Source: DATJCV01 sp963707665
GTDB taxonomy: Bacteria; Pseudomonadota; Gammaproteobacteria; Burkholderiales; Burkholderiaceae_D
Reading direction: 5' to 3'
DNA length: 64,000 bases
NCBI GenBank assembly: GCA_963707665.1
Contig: CAVPQU010000005.1
Coordinates: 186,001-250,000 of the forward strand
Shown: one piece after another, positions 26,572 to 35,273 of the stretch
Layout of the letters: each line of letters begins with the position of its first letter
How positions within the stretch are numbered: the first letter of the stretch is position 1
The notes under the pieces: generated by a model
Database searches by the model: none
What the model saw: the letters and a program-made list of their open reading frames with translations, nothing else
What the model was told of the DNA's origin: nothing
Position numbers and translations under genes: made by a program

Positions 26572-27642
26572 ATGGAACAGGTACTGCAGGAATTTCATGA
26601 ACGCATCGTACGCGGCGCCGGGGTGCGCCAGCCGTTGCAGATTCGCGGTGGCGGCAGCAAGGATTGGTATGGCTGCGCGGTCCAGGGCGAGCTGCTGTCG
26701 ACTAGCGCGTATCGCGGCATTGTCGATTACGAGCCGACCGAGCTGGTAATTACCGCGCGCTGCGGCACGCCGCTGGCCGAGATCGAAGCGACGCTGGCGC
26801 AACAGCGGCAGATGCTGGCATTCGAGCCGCCCCACTTCGGTCCTGGTGCCACGGTCGGCGGCATGCTGGCCGCCGGCTTGTCGGGGCCGCGCCGGGCGGC
26901 GGTGGGCGCCGTGCGCGATTTCGTGCTGGGTGCGGTGCTGATGGATGGGCGCGGCGAAGTCCTGCATTTCGGCGGCCAGGTCATGAAGAACGTGGCTGGC
27001 TACGACGTTTCGCGCCTGCTGGCCGGCTCGCTCGGTACGCTTGGCTTGGTCCTGGAAGTCTCGCTCAAGGTGTTGCCGCAGCCGGCAGTGCGCGCCACCC
27101 ACTGTTTCGAGATGAGCCAGGCGGACGCGTTGCAGCAGCTGAATCAATGGGGTGGTCAGCCATTGCCGATTTCCGCCAGCGCCTGGCGCGAGGGTTTGCT
27201 GACCATTCGCTTCGAAGGGGCAGCGGCGGCCGTGACCAGTGCCCAGCAAAAATTGGGTGGCGCGGTGCTGCCCGAGATCCAGGCCGACGCCTTGTGGAAC
27301 GGCTTGCGCGAACAGACCGATGCATTTTTTGCTGGCGATGGTGAGCTGTGGCGTTTGTCGGTGCCATCCACGACGCCAGCTCTGGCAGTGCCGGGGGCGC
27401 TCCTGATCGAATGGGGCGGTGCGCAACGCTGGCTGGCGGCCGCGCCGAACGATGCCGCCGCGGCCATCCGTGCTGCGGCAGCCGATGCCGGCGGCCATGC
27501 CAGCCTGTGGCGCACCGGTGACAAGCGCGCTGGCGTGTTCGCCCCGCTGGCGCCCGCGGTGGCGGCGATCCATCGGCGGCTAAAGGCCAGTTTCGACCCC
27601 GCCGGAATTTTCAATCCGGGTCGCATGTACCCGGACCTCTAG
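26572..27642 (+). CDS. glcE: Glycolate oxidase subunit GlcE (FAD-binding)
   Basis: GlcE is the second flavin-binding subunit of the glycolate oxidase complex. The 356-residue protein has a shorter PCMH FAD domain: IRGGGSKDWYG, RCGTPLAEIEATL, HFGPGATVGGMLAAGLSGPRR and VMKNVAGYDVSRLLAGSLGTLG. The C-terminus ends SFDPAGIFNPGRMYPDL, as in the family. It is in the middle of glcDEF with 10-bp and 12-bp gaps. Confidence 0.95.
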   Translation: MEQVLQEFHERIVRGAGVRQPLQIRGGGSKDWYGCAVQGELLSTSAYRGIVDYEPTELVITARCGTPLAEIEATLAQQRQMLAFEPPHFGPGATVGGMLAAGLSGPRRAAVGAVRDFVLGAVLMDGRGEVLHFGGQVMKNVAGYDVSRLLAGSLGTLGLVLEVSLKVLPQPAVRATHCFEMSQADALQQLNQWGGQPLPISASAWREGLLTIRFEGAAAAVTSAQQKLGGAVLPEIQADALWNGLREQTDAFFAGDGELWRLSVPSTTPALAVPGALLIEWGGAQRWLAAAPNDAAAAIRAAAADAGGHASLWRTGDKRAGVFAPLAPAVAAIHRRLKASFDPAGIFNPGRMYPDL

Positions 27643-27654
27643 GCAGGCAAGACG

Positions 27655-28884
27655 ATGCAAACCAATCTAGCTGACTTGATCAGGCAGACGCGTGAAGGCC
27701 AGGAGGCCGACGCCATTTTGCGCAAATGCGTGCACTGCGGTTTCTGCCTGGCGACTTGTCCGACCTATCAGTTGTTTGGCGACGAGCTGGATAGCCCGCG
27801 CGGCCGCATCTACCTGATGAAGCAGGTTCTGGAGGGCAAGCCGGCGAGCGCTTCCACCCAGCTGCATCTGGATCGCTGCCTGACGTGCCGTAATTGCGAA
27901 ACCACCTGTCCGTCCGGGGTGCAATACGGCCGGTTGGTGGATATCGGGCGCAAGGTGGTGGAAGAGCAGGTGCCGCGGCCGCTGCCGCAGCGTGTCGTGC
28001 GCACCGTGCTGAAGGAATTTTTGCCGCGCAAATGGCTGTTTACGCCAGCCATGAAGGCTGGCCAGCTGGTGCGGCCGCTGTTGCCGGGCGGACTGAAGAA
28101 CAAGGTGCCGCTGGCACGGCCGGCCGGCATCTGGCCGCGCCGCACGCATGCGCGCAAGATGCTGTTGCTGGACGGCTGCGTGCAGCCGGCGATGGCGCCC
28201 AACATCAACGCCGCCACCGCCCGCGTGTTCGACGCCCTGGGGGTGCAGCTGCTGATAGCGCCGCGTGCCGGCTGCTGCGGTGCCATCCGCTATCACCTGA
28301 ACGACCAGGCCGGCGGCTTGCACGACATGCGGCGCAATATCGACGCCTGGTGGCCGCACATCGAAGCGGGTGCGGAGGCGATCGTGATGACGGCCTCGGG
28401 CTGCGGCGTGACGGTCAAGGAGTACGGCCATTTGCTGGCGCACGATCCGGCGTATGCGGCGAAAGCGCAACGCATCTCGGCATTGACCAAGGATGTAAGC
28501 GAGTTGCTGCCGGCTTTCGAGGGCGAGCTGGCGCAGCGTTTGAGCGGCAAGATTCGCCGGCGGATTGCCTATCATCCGCCGTGCACGCTGCAGCACGGGC
28601 AGCAGATCCGCGGCAAGGTCGAAGCGCTGTTGCGCCTCGCCGGCGTCGATGTGCAACTGTGCCAGGACAGCCATCTGTGCTGCGGCTCGGCCGGCACCTA
28701 TTCGGTATTGCAGCCGAAAGAGGCGTACGAGTTGCGCGACAACAAGCTGGCCAAGCTGCAGGCGACGCACGCGGACATGATCGTGTCGGCCAACATCGGC
28801 TGCATCACGCATTTGCAGTCCGGCACGGCAACTCCAGTGCGGCACTGGATCGAGCTGATCGACGGTGCCTTGAACGCGCCCTGA
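27655..28884 (+). CDS. glcF: Glycolate oxidase iron-sulfur subunit GlcF
   Basis: GlcF passes electrons from the flavin subunits to the respiratory chain. The 409-residue protein has two 4Fe-4S motifs in the N-terminal part (CVHCGFCLATCP, about residues 25-36, and CLTCRNCETTCP, about 75-86). Two CCG cysteine-rich repeats follow (GCCGAIRYHL and LCCGSAGTYSVLQP). It completes glcDEF; no glcC-type regulator is adjacent. Confidence 0.95.
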   Translation: MQTNLADLIRQTREGQEADAILRKCVHCGFCLATCPTYQLFGDELDSPRGRIYLMKQVLEGKPASASTQLHLDRCLTCRNCETTCPSGVQYGRLVDIGRKVVEEQVPRPLPQRVVRTVLKEFLPRKWLFTPAMKAGQLVRPLLPGGLKNKVPLARPAGIWPRRTHARKMLLLDGCVQPAMAPNINAATARVFDALGVQLLIAPRAGCCGAIRYHLNDQAGGLHDMRRNIDAWWPHIEAGAEAIVMTASGCGVTVKEYGHLLAHDPAYAAKAQRISALTKDVSELLPAFEGELAQRLSGKIRRRIAYHPPCTLQHGQQIRGKVEALLRLAGVDVQLCQDSHLCCGSAGTYSVLQPKEAYELRDNKLAKLQATHADMIVSANIGCITHLQSGTATPVRHWIELIDGALNAP

Positions 28885-28993
28885 GTGCCGGGCTCGATCG
28901 GCAATTGTGCAAGGAGCCGCAGCGACCTGAACCTTGCCGCGGGTGCTTACTCCAACCGGCATTGACAAGGCGAGCGGCGGAAAGGTGAACAGC

Positions 28994-29566
28994 ATGGCTA
29001 GCATGGCGATAGCGGTTGACCCCCTGATTTGCACGATTGGCCACTCGACGCTGCCGCTGCAGGAATTCATCCACCTGTTGCAAATCAATGGCGTGACCCA
29101 CGTGCTGGATGTACGGTCGGTACCGCGCTCACGTCATAACCCGCAATTCAATCGGGACAGTCTGCCGGCTGCATTGCAGGTGGTTGGAATCGACTACACC
29201 CATCTGGCCGGGCTGGGCGGCTTGCGCCATGCGCAGCGCGATTCCATTAATACCGGGTGGCGCAATACCTCATTTCGTGGCTATGCCGATTACATGCAAA
29301 CGGCCGATTTTGAACAGCACTTGCAGCACGCGATGGTGCTGGCACAGCAACAGCGCTGTGCGCTGATGTGCGCCGAAGCGGTCCCTTGGCGCTGCCACCG
29401 TTCGCTGATCGCCGACGCACTGGTGGTGCGCGGAATGATGGTGGAAGACATCATGGGACCGCATGGGCGCACTCCGCATCGCTTGACCCCGTTCGCCAAA
29501 GTGCGCGGGACGCATGTTCATTACCCGCCATGCGCGCCGACGCTAACCGAAGCCATGCGTGATTAA
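28994..29566 (+). CDS. DUF488 family protein
   Basis: The 190-residue protein begins its domain with ICTIGHSTLPLQEFIHLLQ and VLDVRSVPRSRHNPQFN, followed by YTHLAGLGGLR and LMCAEAVPWRCHRSLIADAL, all DUF488 hallmarks. The conserved Cys in CAE..P..CHR suggests a redox or nucleic-acid role, but the function is unknown. The ATG at 28994 is used (GGAAAGGTG upstream); one at 29003 is equally possible. Confidence 0.85.
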   Translation: MASMAIAVDPLICTIGHSTLPLQEFIHLLQINGVTHVLDVRSVPRSRHNPQFNRDSLPAALQVVGIDYTHLAGLGGLRHAQRDSINTGWRNTSFRGYADYMQTADFEQHLQHAMVLAQQQRCALMCAEAVPWRCHRSLIADALVVRGMMVEDIMGPHGRTPHRLTPFAKVRGTHVHYPPCAPTLTEAMRD

Positions 29567-29692
29567 CGGACGTGCGTCGCACTATCATGGAGTATGTTGC
29601 TCAAGCTGCCAGTTTGCGCCCGTAATTCGACGCTAATAGTGGGAGTATATCGAGAATGCCGGGATATCGACGCAGTGCCTGCGCTGCTTGAA

Positions 29693-30184
29693 TTATTGCG
29701 CCAGCAATTTTTGAATGTCGTCGATCAGCTCTTCCGGCTTGGTGGTCGGTGCGTAGCGCTTGTAGACAGTGCCGTCTTTTTGCACCAGGAACTTGGTGAA
29801 ATTCCACTTGATGGCTTCGCTGCCCAGGACGCCCGGCGCGGCGCTCTTCAGGTGCTGGAACAGCGGGTCCGCACGATCGCCATTGACGTCGATCTTGGCG
29901 AACAGCGGAAAACTGACGCCGTAATTTTTTTCGCAGAAGGCACCGATTTCCTCGGCGCTGCCCGGTTCCTGGGCGCCGAACTGGTTGCACGGAAAGCCCA
30001 GCACTTCCACGCCCTGGTCGTGAAATTGCTCATAGATCGCTTCCAGCCCCTGGTATTGCGGCGTGAAGCCGCAATTGCTGGCGGTATTGACGATCAGCAG
30101 CACACGGCCGCGATACTGTGCCAGGTCAACAGGCGCGCCGGCCAGGCTGTTCGGCTTGAAATCATAGATATTGACGGTGCTCAT
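29693..30184 (-). CDS. Glutathione peroxidase (thiol peroxidase type)
   Basis: The 163-residue protein reduces hydroperoxides using a peroxidatic Cys38 in NTASNCGFTPQYQGL; the cysteine replaces selenocysteine, as usual in bacteria. The second family motif LGFPCNQFGAQEPGS and the third KWNFTKFLVQKDG are present. There is no signal peptide. Its ATG overlaps the stop of pilU by 4 bp (30181-30184), so it is probably expressed with pilU, an unusual partner for a pilus gene. Confidence 0.94.
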   Translation of the reverse strand: MSTVNIYDFKPNSLAGAPVDLAQYRGRVLLIVNTASNCGFTPQYQGLEAIYEQFHDQGVEVLGFPCNQFGAQEPGSAEEIGAFCEKNYGVSFPLFAKIDVNGDRADPLFQHLKSAAPGVLGSEAIKWNFTKFLVQKDGTVYKRYAPTTKPEELIDDIQKLLAQ

Positions 30185-31317
30185 ACGATCCCCAGATGGT
30201 GAGTGCCAGAAGTCAGGTCACGCTCTTGGGCATCCTTGCTGCGCAGCTTGATCGCCAGCCGCAAGTCGTTAAGCGAATCGGCGTTGCGCAAGGCGTCTTC
30301 ATAGGAAATTTTGTCCGCCTCGTACAAGTCGAATAATGCCTGGTCAAAGGTTTGCATGCCGAGTTCGCGCGATTTTTTCATGATTTCCTTGATCTCGTGC
30401 ACCTGTCCTTTAAAGATCAGGTCGGAAATCAGCGGCGAATTCAGCATGATCTCGATCGCCACGCAGCGCCCCTTGGTGTCGCGCAGGGGTACCAGCCGTT
30501 GCGAAATCATGCCTTTCAGGTTGAGCGACAAATCCATCAGCAACTGCGGCCGCCGTTCTTCGGGGAAGAAGTTGATGATGCGGTCCAGCGCCTGATTGGC
30601 GCTGTTGGCATGCAGGGTGGCCAGGCACAGATGGCCTGTTTCAGCGAAGGCGATAGCGTAATCCATGGTTTCGCGGTCGCGGATCTCGCCGATCTGGATC
30701 ACGTCCGGCGCTTGCCGAAGTGAATTTTTAAGCGCCGTGCCCCAGTCTTCGGTATCGACGCCGATTTCGCGCTGGGTGATGATGCAGTTGCGGTGCGGAT
30801 GGATGTATTCGACCGGGTCTTCGATAGTGATGATGTGGCCATAGCTGTTTTCATTGCGATGGCCGACCATCGCCGCCAGCGTGGTCGATTTGCCGGAGCC
30901 GGTGGCGCCGACCATGATCACCAGTCCGCGCTTGGTCATCGCCACTTCCTTCAAGGTGTCGGGCAAGCCGAGCTCCTCGAATTTCGGAATGTTGGTGGTG
31001 ATCGTGCGCAGCACCATGCCGACATGGCCCTGCTGCACGAAGGCGGAGACTCGAAAGCGCCCGAGGCCGCTCGGGCTGATCGCGAAGTTGCATTCCTTCT
31101 TGGCTTCGAACTCCGCCGCCTGGCGATCGTTCATGATGGCGCGCGCCAGTTCGACGGTGTGGGCCGGCGACAACGGCTGGTTGGATACCGGCGTCACCTT
31201 GCCGTCGATCTTGAAGGCGGGCGGAAAATCGGTCGTGATGAACAGGTCCGAGCCGTTTTTGCTGACCATCAGCCGCAGCAGGTCATGCATGAATTTGGTT
31301 GCTTGATCCCGTTCCAT
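30181..31317 (-). CDS. pilU: Type IV pilus retraction ATPase PilU
   Basis: PilU is a hexameric ATPase that assists PilT in pilus retraction and twitching. The 378-residue protein has an N-terminal PAS-like domain (MHDLLRLMVSKNGSDLFITTDFPPAFKIDG), Walker A GATGSGKST (about residues 141-149), Asp box ITIEDPVEYIHPHRN, Walker B region VIQIGEIRDRETMD and His box LCLATLHANSANQAL. The long C-terminus after residue 340 distinguishes PilU from PilT. It lies 127 bp downstream of pilT with hairpins between. Confidence 0.96.
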   Translation of the reverse strand: MERDQATKFMHDLLRLMVSKNGSDLFITTDFPPAFKIDGKVTPVSNQPLSPAHTVELARAIMNDRQAAEFEAKKECNFAISPSGLGRFRVSAFVQQGHVGMVLRTITTNIPKFEELGLPDTLKEVAMTKRGLVIMVGATGSGKSTTLAAMVGHRNENSYGHIITIEDPVEYIHPHRNCIITQREIGVDTEDWGTALKNSLRQAPDVIQIGEIRDRETMDYAIAFAETGHLCLATLHANSANQALDRIINFFPEERRPQLLMDLSLNLKGMISQRLVPLRDTKGRCVAIEIMLNSPLISDLIFKGQVHEIKEIMKKSRELGMQTFDQALFDLYEADKISYEDALRNADSLNDLRLAIKLRSKDAQERDLTSGTHHLGIV

Positions 31318-31337
31318 CTTGGTTTTCCTTTTGCGTT

Positions 31338-31433
31338 ATTCCTTCTTGTAAAAGGAAGGAATTTCTCAGTGCGCACCACCACCTCGCGGCTTGCAAGCCG
31401 CTCGGATTCGCGCGGCGCAAAGCGTGCTTTGCG
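31338..31433 (-). repeat. Three consecutive hairpins between pilT and pilU
   Basis: Within the 127-bp gap there are three perfect inverted repeats: ATTCCTTC/GAAGGAAT (31338-31345 and 31355-31362), the uninterrupted palindrome GCGGCTTGCAAGCCGC (31386-31401), and CGCAAAGC/GCTTTGCG (31416-31423 and 31426-31433). None is followed by a T-tract in the transcribed direction. They could be mRNA-processing or stability elements, or protein-binding sites. Confidence 0.75.
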
Positions 31434-31444
31434 AAATCCCGCGC

Positions 31445-32488
31445 TTATCCCGGGAAGTTTTCCGGCGTCTTGGCGGCGGCGCGCGCAGCGCCCAGCGAAA
31501 TTACATTGCGCCGTACCAGTTCGGTCAGGTTGCTGTCCAGGGTTTGCATGCCGAGATTGCTGCCGGTCTGGATCGCCGAATACATTTGCGCGATCTTGCT
31601 TTCCCGAATCAGGTTGCGAATGGCCGGCGTGCCCAGCATGATTTCATGGGCGGCGACGCGGCCGGAGCCATCCTTGACCTTCAGCAAGGTTTGCGAGACG
31701 ACTGCCTGCAGCGATTCCGACAACATCGAGCGTACCATTTCCTTTTCGTCGCCGGGGAAGACGTCGATGATGCGATCGATGGTTTTCGCCGCCGACGAAG
31801 TGTGCAGCGTGCCGAACACCAGGTGCCCCGTTTCCGCCGCCGACAAGGCGAGGCGGATGGTTTCGAGATCGCGCAATTCGCCCACCAAAACCACGTCCGG
31901 ATCTTCCCGCAAGGCCGAGCGCAGCGCGTTGGAAAAGGAGTGCGTGTGGGGTCCGACTTCGCGCTGGTTGATCAGGCATTTCTTGGATTCGTGCACGAAC
32001 TCGATCGGGTCTTCGATGGTCAGGATGTGGGCGTACTCGTTTTCGTTGACGTGGTTGACCATCGCCGCCAGCGTGGTCGATTTGCCGGAGCCGGTCGGTC
32101 CCGTCACCAGTACCAGTCCGCGCGGCTTCAAGGCCAGATCGGCGAAAATCTTCGGTGCGTTCAACTGCTCAAGACTGAGTATTTTCGACGGAATCGTGCG
32201 CAGCACCGCCGCCGCGCCGCGATCCTGGTTGAAGGCGTTGACGCGGAAGCGCGCCAGGCCGGGGATCGCAAAGGAAAAATCGCATTCCAGGTGTTCTTCA
32301 TAGGCCTTGCGCTGACCATCGTTCATGATGTCATAGATCATGCCGTGCACATCCTTGTGCTCGAGCGGCGGCAGGTTGATGCGGCGCACGTCGCCGTGCA
32401 CCCGGATCATCGGCGGCAGCCCGGACGACAGGTGCAAGTCGGACGCGTTGTTCTTGACCGAGAAGGCCAGCAGTTCTGAAATGTCCAT
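31445..32488 (-). CDS. pilT: Type IV pilus retraction ATPase PilT
   Basis: PilT powers disassembly of the type IV pilus. The 347-residue length is typical. Motifs are Walker A GPTGSGKST (about residues 130-138), Asp box ILTIEDPIEFVHESKK, Walker B VVLVGELRDLETIR, His box LVFGTLHTSSAAKTIDRI, and the C-terminal AIRNLIRESKIAQMYSAIQTG segment required for retraction. The divergent gene yggS begins 104 bp away. Confidence 0.97.
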   Translation of the reverse strand: MDISELLAFSVKNNASDLHLSSGLPPMIRVHGDVRRINLPPLEHKDVHGMIYDIMNDGQRKAYEEHLECDFSFAIPGLARFRVNAFNQDRGAAAVLRTIPSKILSLEQLNAPKIFADLALKPRGLVLVTGPTGSGKSTTLAAMVNHVNENEYAHILTIEDPIEFVHESKKCLINQREVGPHTHSFSNALRSALREDPDVVLVGELRDLETIRLALSAAETGHLVFGTLHTSSAAKTIDRIIDVFPGDEKEMVRSMLSESLQAVVSQTLLKVKDGSGRVAAHEIMLGTPAIRNLIRESKIAQMYSAIQTGSNLGMQTLDSNLTELVRRNVISLGAARAAAKTPENFPG

Positions 32489-32592
32489 TTATAATCCGTG
32501 AGCCTGCAAAGAGAGTGGGAAGCGGAAATCCGGCGGTAGGCAAGGCCGGCTATTTTTTGTTTCTGGTTGGCGCCGCCAAAAGTGAATTGATT

Positions 32593-33297
32593 ATGTCCTT
32601 AGTTGTACAAAACTTGCAAGCCGTGCGTGGCGCAATGGCATCCGCCGCTGCTGCTGCCGGACGTGATCCGGGCAGCATCGCCTTGCTCGCGGTCAGCAAG
32701 ACCTTCGGCGCCGGCACCGTGCTGGAGGCGGTGGACGCCGGACAAGCCGCCTTTGGTGAAAACTACTTGCAGGAAGCGCTGGATAAAATGGCCGTCGTCG
32801 GCGCGGCACGTCCGGATGCGGGCCTGGAATGGCATTTTATTGGCCCGATCCAGAGCAACAAGACGCTGGCGATCGCGAGTCATTTTGATTGGGTACATTC
32901 GGTCGAGCGAGAAAAAATCGCGCAACGGCTGTCGGCGCAGCGGCCGGCTCACTTGCCGCCGCTGAACGTCTGCCTGCAGGTGAACCTGGATGCCGAAGCC
33001 AGCAAGAGCGGGGTTGCGCCGCAGCAGGCGCCGGCATTGGCGCATTTCATTTCCGGACTGCCGAATCTGCGGCTGCGTGGACTGATGGCGATTCCGCAAC
33101 CGTGCGCGGAAATTGCCGGCCAGCGGGCGGCTTTTCGCCGTTTGCGTGAATTGTTCGAGCAGTTGCGAACCCAGGGCTTGGCTCTGGATACACTGTCAAT
33201 GGGCATGTCGGCCGATCTGACGGCGGCAATCATGGAGGGTTCAACCATGGTTCGCGTCGGTAGTGCTATTTTTGGAGCAAGGAACTATGCAGCCTGA
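32593..33297 (+). CDS. YggS/PLPBP family pyridoxal-phosphate homeostasis protein
   Basis: The 234-residue protein is a single-domain PLP-binding TIM barrel: LLAVSKTFGAGTVLEAVDAG carries the PLP Lys, followed by FGENYLQEALDKM, EWHFIGPIQSNK and SMGMSADLTAAIMEGSTMVRVGSAIFG. It keeps free PLP and amino-acid pools balanced and has no known enzyme activity. It overlaps the start of proC, matching the frequent yggS-proC pair. Confidence 0.95.
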   Translation: MSLVVQNLQAVRGAMASAAAAAGRDPGSIALLAVSKTFGAGTVLEAVDAGQAAFGENYLQEALDKMAVVGAARPDAGLEWHFIGPIQSNKTLAIASHFDWVHSVEREKIAQRLSAQRPAHLPPLNVCLQVNLDAEASKSGVAPQQAPALAHFISGLPNLRLRGLMAIPQPCAEIAGQRAAFRRLRELFEQLRTQGLALDTLSMGMSADLTAAIMEGSTMVRVGSAIFGARNYAA

Positions 33298-34112
33298 TAT
33301 GAAAATCGGTTTCATTGGTGGCGGCAACATGGCCACCGCGCTGATCGGCGGCCTGGCTGGCCGGCTGCTGGCCGCCGATCGGATTCACGTGGTCGATCCG
33401 AACGCCGATGCATTGCGCCGGCTGGCGCAGCAGTTTGGCGTGAATACGTCGCAGCAGCTCGATGCCGGCCTCGCCGCCTGCGAAGTGATCGTGCTGGCGG
33501 TCAAACCGCAGCAAATGAAGACGGTGGCCGAGCAATTGCGCCCGCATATCGGCACGCAGCTGCTGCTGTCGATCGCGGCCGGGATTCGCGCCGCCGACCT
33601 GTCGCGCTGGCTGGGCGGACACGGCGCGATTGTGCGCAGCATGCCGAACACGCCGGCGCTGATCGGCCAAGGCATCACCGGCATGGTGCCTCATGCCTGG
33701 TGTCTCGCCTGAGCAGCGGGCAGCGGCGGACGCCGTCATGCGCGCGGTCGGCAGTACGGTGTGGCTGGATGACGAAAGCCTGATTGATGCCGTGACCGCG
33801 GTTTCGGGTAGCGGCCCGGCATACGTGTTTTATTTCCTGGAAGCGATGCAACAGGCGGCGCTGGAACTGGGCCTGGAGCCGCAGCAGGGCACCGCGCTGG
33901 CGCTTGCCACGTTTAGCGGCGCGGTACAACTGGCGGCACAGTCGTCAGAACCGCTGTCGGTGTTGCGCGAGCGCGTGACTTCCAAGGGCGGCACCACCCA
34001 TGCGGCGCTGGCCAGCATGGAGGCGGGTGATGTGAAAGGGGCGATTGTGACGGCCATCAAGGCCGCCGCGGCGCGCAGCAAGGAATTGGGCGAGGAATTC
34101 GGCCGCGCCTAG
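33287..34112 (+). pseudogene. proC: Pyrroline-5-carboxylate reductase, frameshifted
   Basis: ProC makes proline from pyrroline-5-carboxylate. The N-terminal NAD(P)-binding half (MKIGFIGGGNMATALIGGLAG; MPNTPALIGQGITGM) is in one frame to about 33690. The C-terminal dimerisation half (PGVSPEQRAAADAVMRAVG; VTAVSGSGPAYVFYFLEAM; RERVTSKGGTTHAAL) is in the next frame from about 33693. Removing one base near 33686-33692 restores a normal ProC of about 274 residues. The lesion lies in the loop of GGCATG-6-CATGCC (33680-33697). Both halves are fully conserved, so either the damage is recent or the base is an error. Confidence 0.93.
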
Positions 34113-34115
34113 ACG

Positions 34116-34436
34116 CTATTTGCCGGCTCGGCGGCGCGGCGCCCCCAGCCATTTGCCCACGAGTGGCGCCACCAGGCGCCAGCCGCGCGATACCGTCAGT
34201 CCGGTTTGCAGGATCGGCAGCAGGCGGCGCGGTTTCAGCAGGAACAAGCCGCCGACCAGCGCCAGCACCAGTGCGGGGTTATCGCGCAGGCGGTCCACGA
34301 TGCGCATGCCGGTGTCAAACGTGGTGAATGAGCGGCCGAGCCGGATTTTATGAATCGCCATCGCGTCGCGCTGCAGCGCACAGCGCGCCTGCAGCCGTTG
34401 CCGGCGTTGCGCGAGGAGTTTCAGGTGGCTGGTCAT
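34116..34436 (-). CDS. YqjK-like protein
   Basis: This small basic protein (106 residues from the ATG at 34436) begins MTSHLKLLAQRRQRLQARC, the YqjK pattern. A hydrophobic segment (NPALVLALVGGLFLLK) follows and the tail is strongly basic. It is the third gene of a yqjD-yqjE-yqjK set. An upstream ATG at 34469 would overlap yqjE by 11 bp. The function is unknown. Confidence 0.7.
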   Translation of the reverse strand: MTSHLKLLAQRRQRLQARCALQRDAMAIHKIRLGRSFTTFDTGMRIVDRLRDNPALVLALVGGLFLLKPRRLLPILQTGLTVSRGWRLVAPLVGKWLGAPRRRAGK

Positions 34437-34458
34437 CGGGGTGACATGTGAGGTGGGA

Positions 34459-34821
34459 TTACGGCGCATTCAGTGCGTCGACGTCTTTTGCCATTTCCGC
34501 CAGGGTATGCGCCAGCAGGCGCGATTTGCGGCGGTAATTGCTGCGCACGGCGAGCACGATGACAATGGCCGCCAAGGTAAAGAATCCGATCAGAATCAGC
34601 AGCACCGGTATGCGCTGAGTATCCCAATACAGCACGACGATCAGGAGAATCGCGAGCAGCACGGCGATGCCCAAGCATGCCATGGCGGCCAGCGACAGCA
34701 GCAGGTAGAAAAAATAGCGCAGCGCTTCTTCTTCCAGCTCGACTGTCAGCAACTCCACGCGGGTTTGCAGGGTGGTGATAAAAGTCGACAGTAGCCGTGT
34801 CGCCGAATCGAAAATAGCCAT
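34459..34821 (-). CDS. YqjE/phage-holin-III family inner membrane protein
   Basis: The 120-residue protein has two membrane helices (YFFYLLLSLAAMACLGIAVLL and IPVLLILIGFFTLAAIVIVLA) after an amphipathic N-terminal helix (FDSATRLLSTFITTLQTRVELLTVELEEE), the pattern of YqjE. It lies 16 bp after the YqjD gene on the minus strand. The family is thought to associate with YqjD at the membrane; no enzymatic role is known. Confidence 0.82.
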   Translation of the reverse strand: MAIFDSATRLLSTFITTLQTRVELLTVELEEEALRYFFYLLLSLAAMACLGIAVLLAILLIVVLYWDTQRIPVLLILIGFFTLAAIVIVLAVRSNYRRKSRLLAHTLAEMAKDVDALNAP

Positions 34822-34837
34822 GCTTGTTTGCGCCTTA

Positions 34838-35155
34838 TTATTTGCGGCTGATCATCAGTCCAGCCAGCAGGCCGGCGCATAAACCGATGCTTGCCGCCTG
34901 CCATGGATTATTTTCAACGAAGCGGTCGGTGGCTTGTATTGCTTGTACCCCGGATGAAGCGAGGCTCTGTTCCACTCGGACCAGTTCGCGCTTGGTTTTT
35001 CTCAATTTGCGCTCGAATTGAGCGATCGCGGTTTTGTAGCCATGTTCGGTTTGCTGCTCGGTTTCGCTCAACAGCTGTTCCGCCTCCTGGATGACGGTGC
35101 GCAGATCGTTCAGCAATTGTTCTCTGGCATCACTGGCTTGCTGCGTCATGCTCAT
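34838..35155 (-). CDS. YqjD/ElaB (DUF883) ribosome-associated membrane protein
   Basis: The 105-residue protein is mostly a charged helix with coiled-coil character (about residues 5-80), ending in a glycine-rich tail anchor GLCAGLLAGLMISRK. E. coli YqjD and ElaB bind ribosomes through the N-terminal part and anchor them to the membrane in stationary phase. AGGAG lies upstream of the ATG. It leads the yqjDEK operon. Confidence 0.88.
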   Translation of the reverse strand: MSMTQQASDAREQLLNDLRTVIQEAEQLLSETEQQTEHGYKTAIAQFERKLRKTKRELVRVEQSLASSGVQAIQATDRFVENNPWQAASIGLCAGLLAGLMISRK

Positions 35156-35273
35156 AAGCGCTCCTGAAAAACGGATCTGCGACTATCGGCTCAGATGCTT
35201 AATCATGCAATGCAACTGTCGATTCACATAGGCATTGTCAGCGCGAACATGACTCTTGTCAAAAAGAGAGGCC

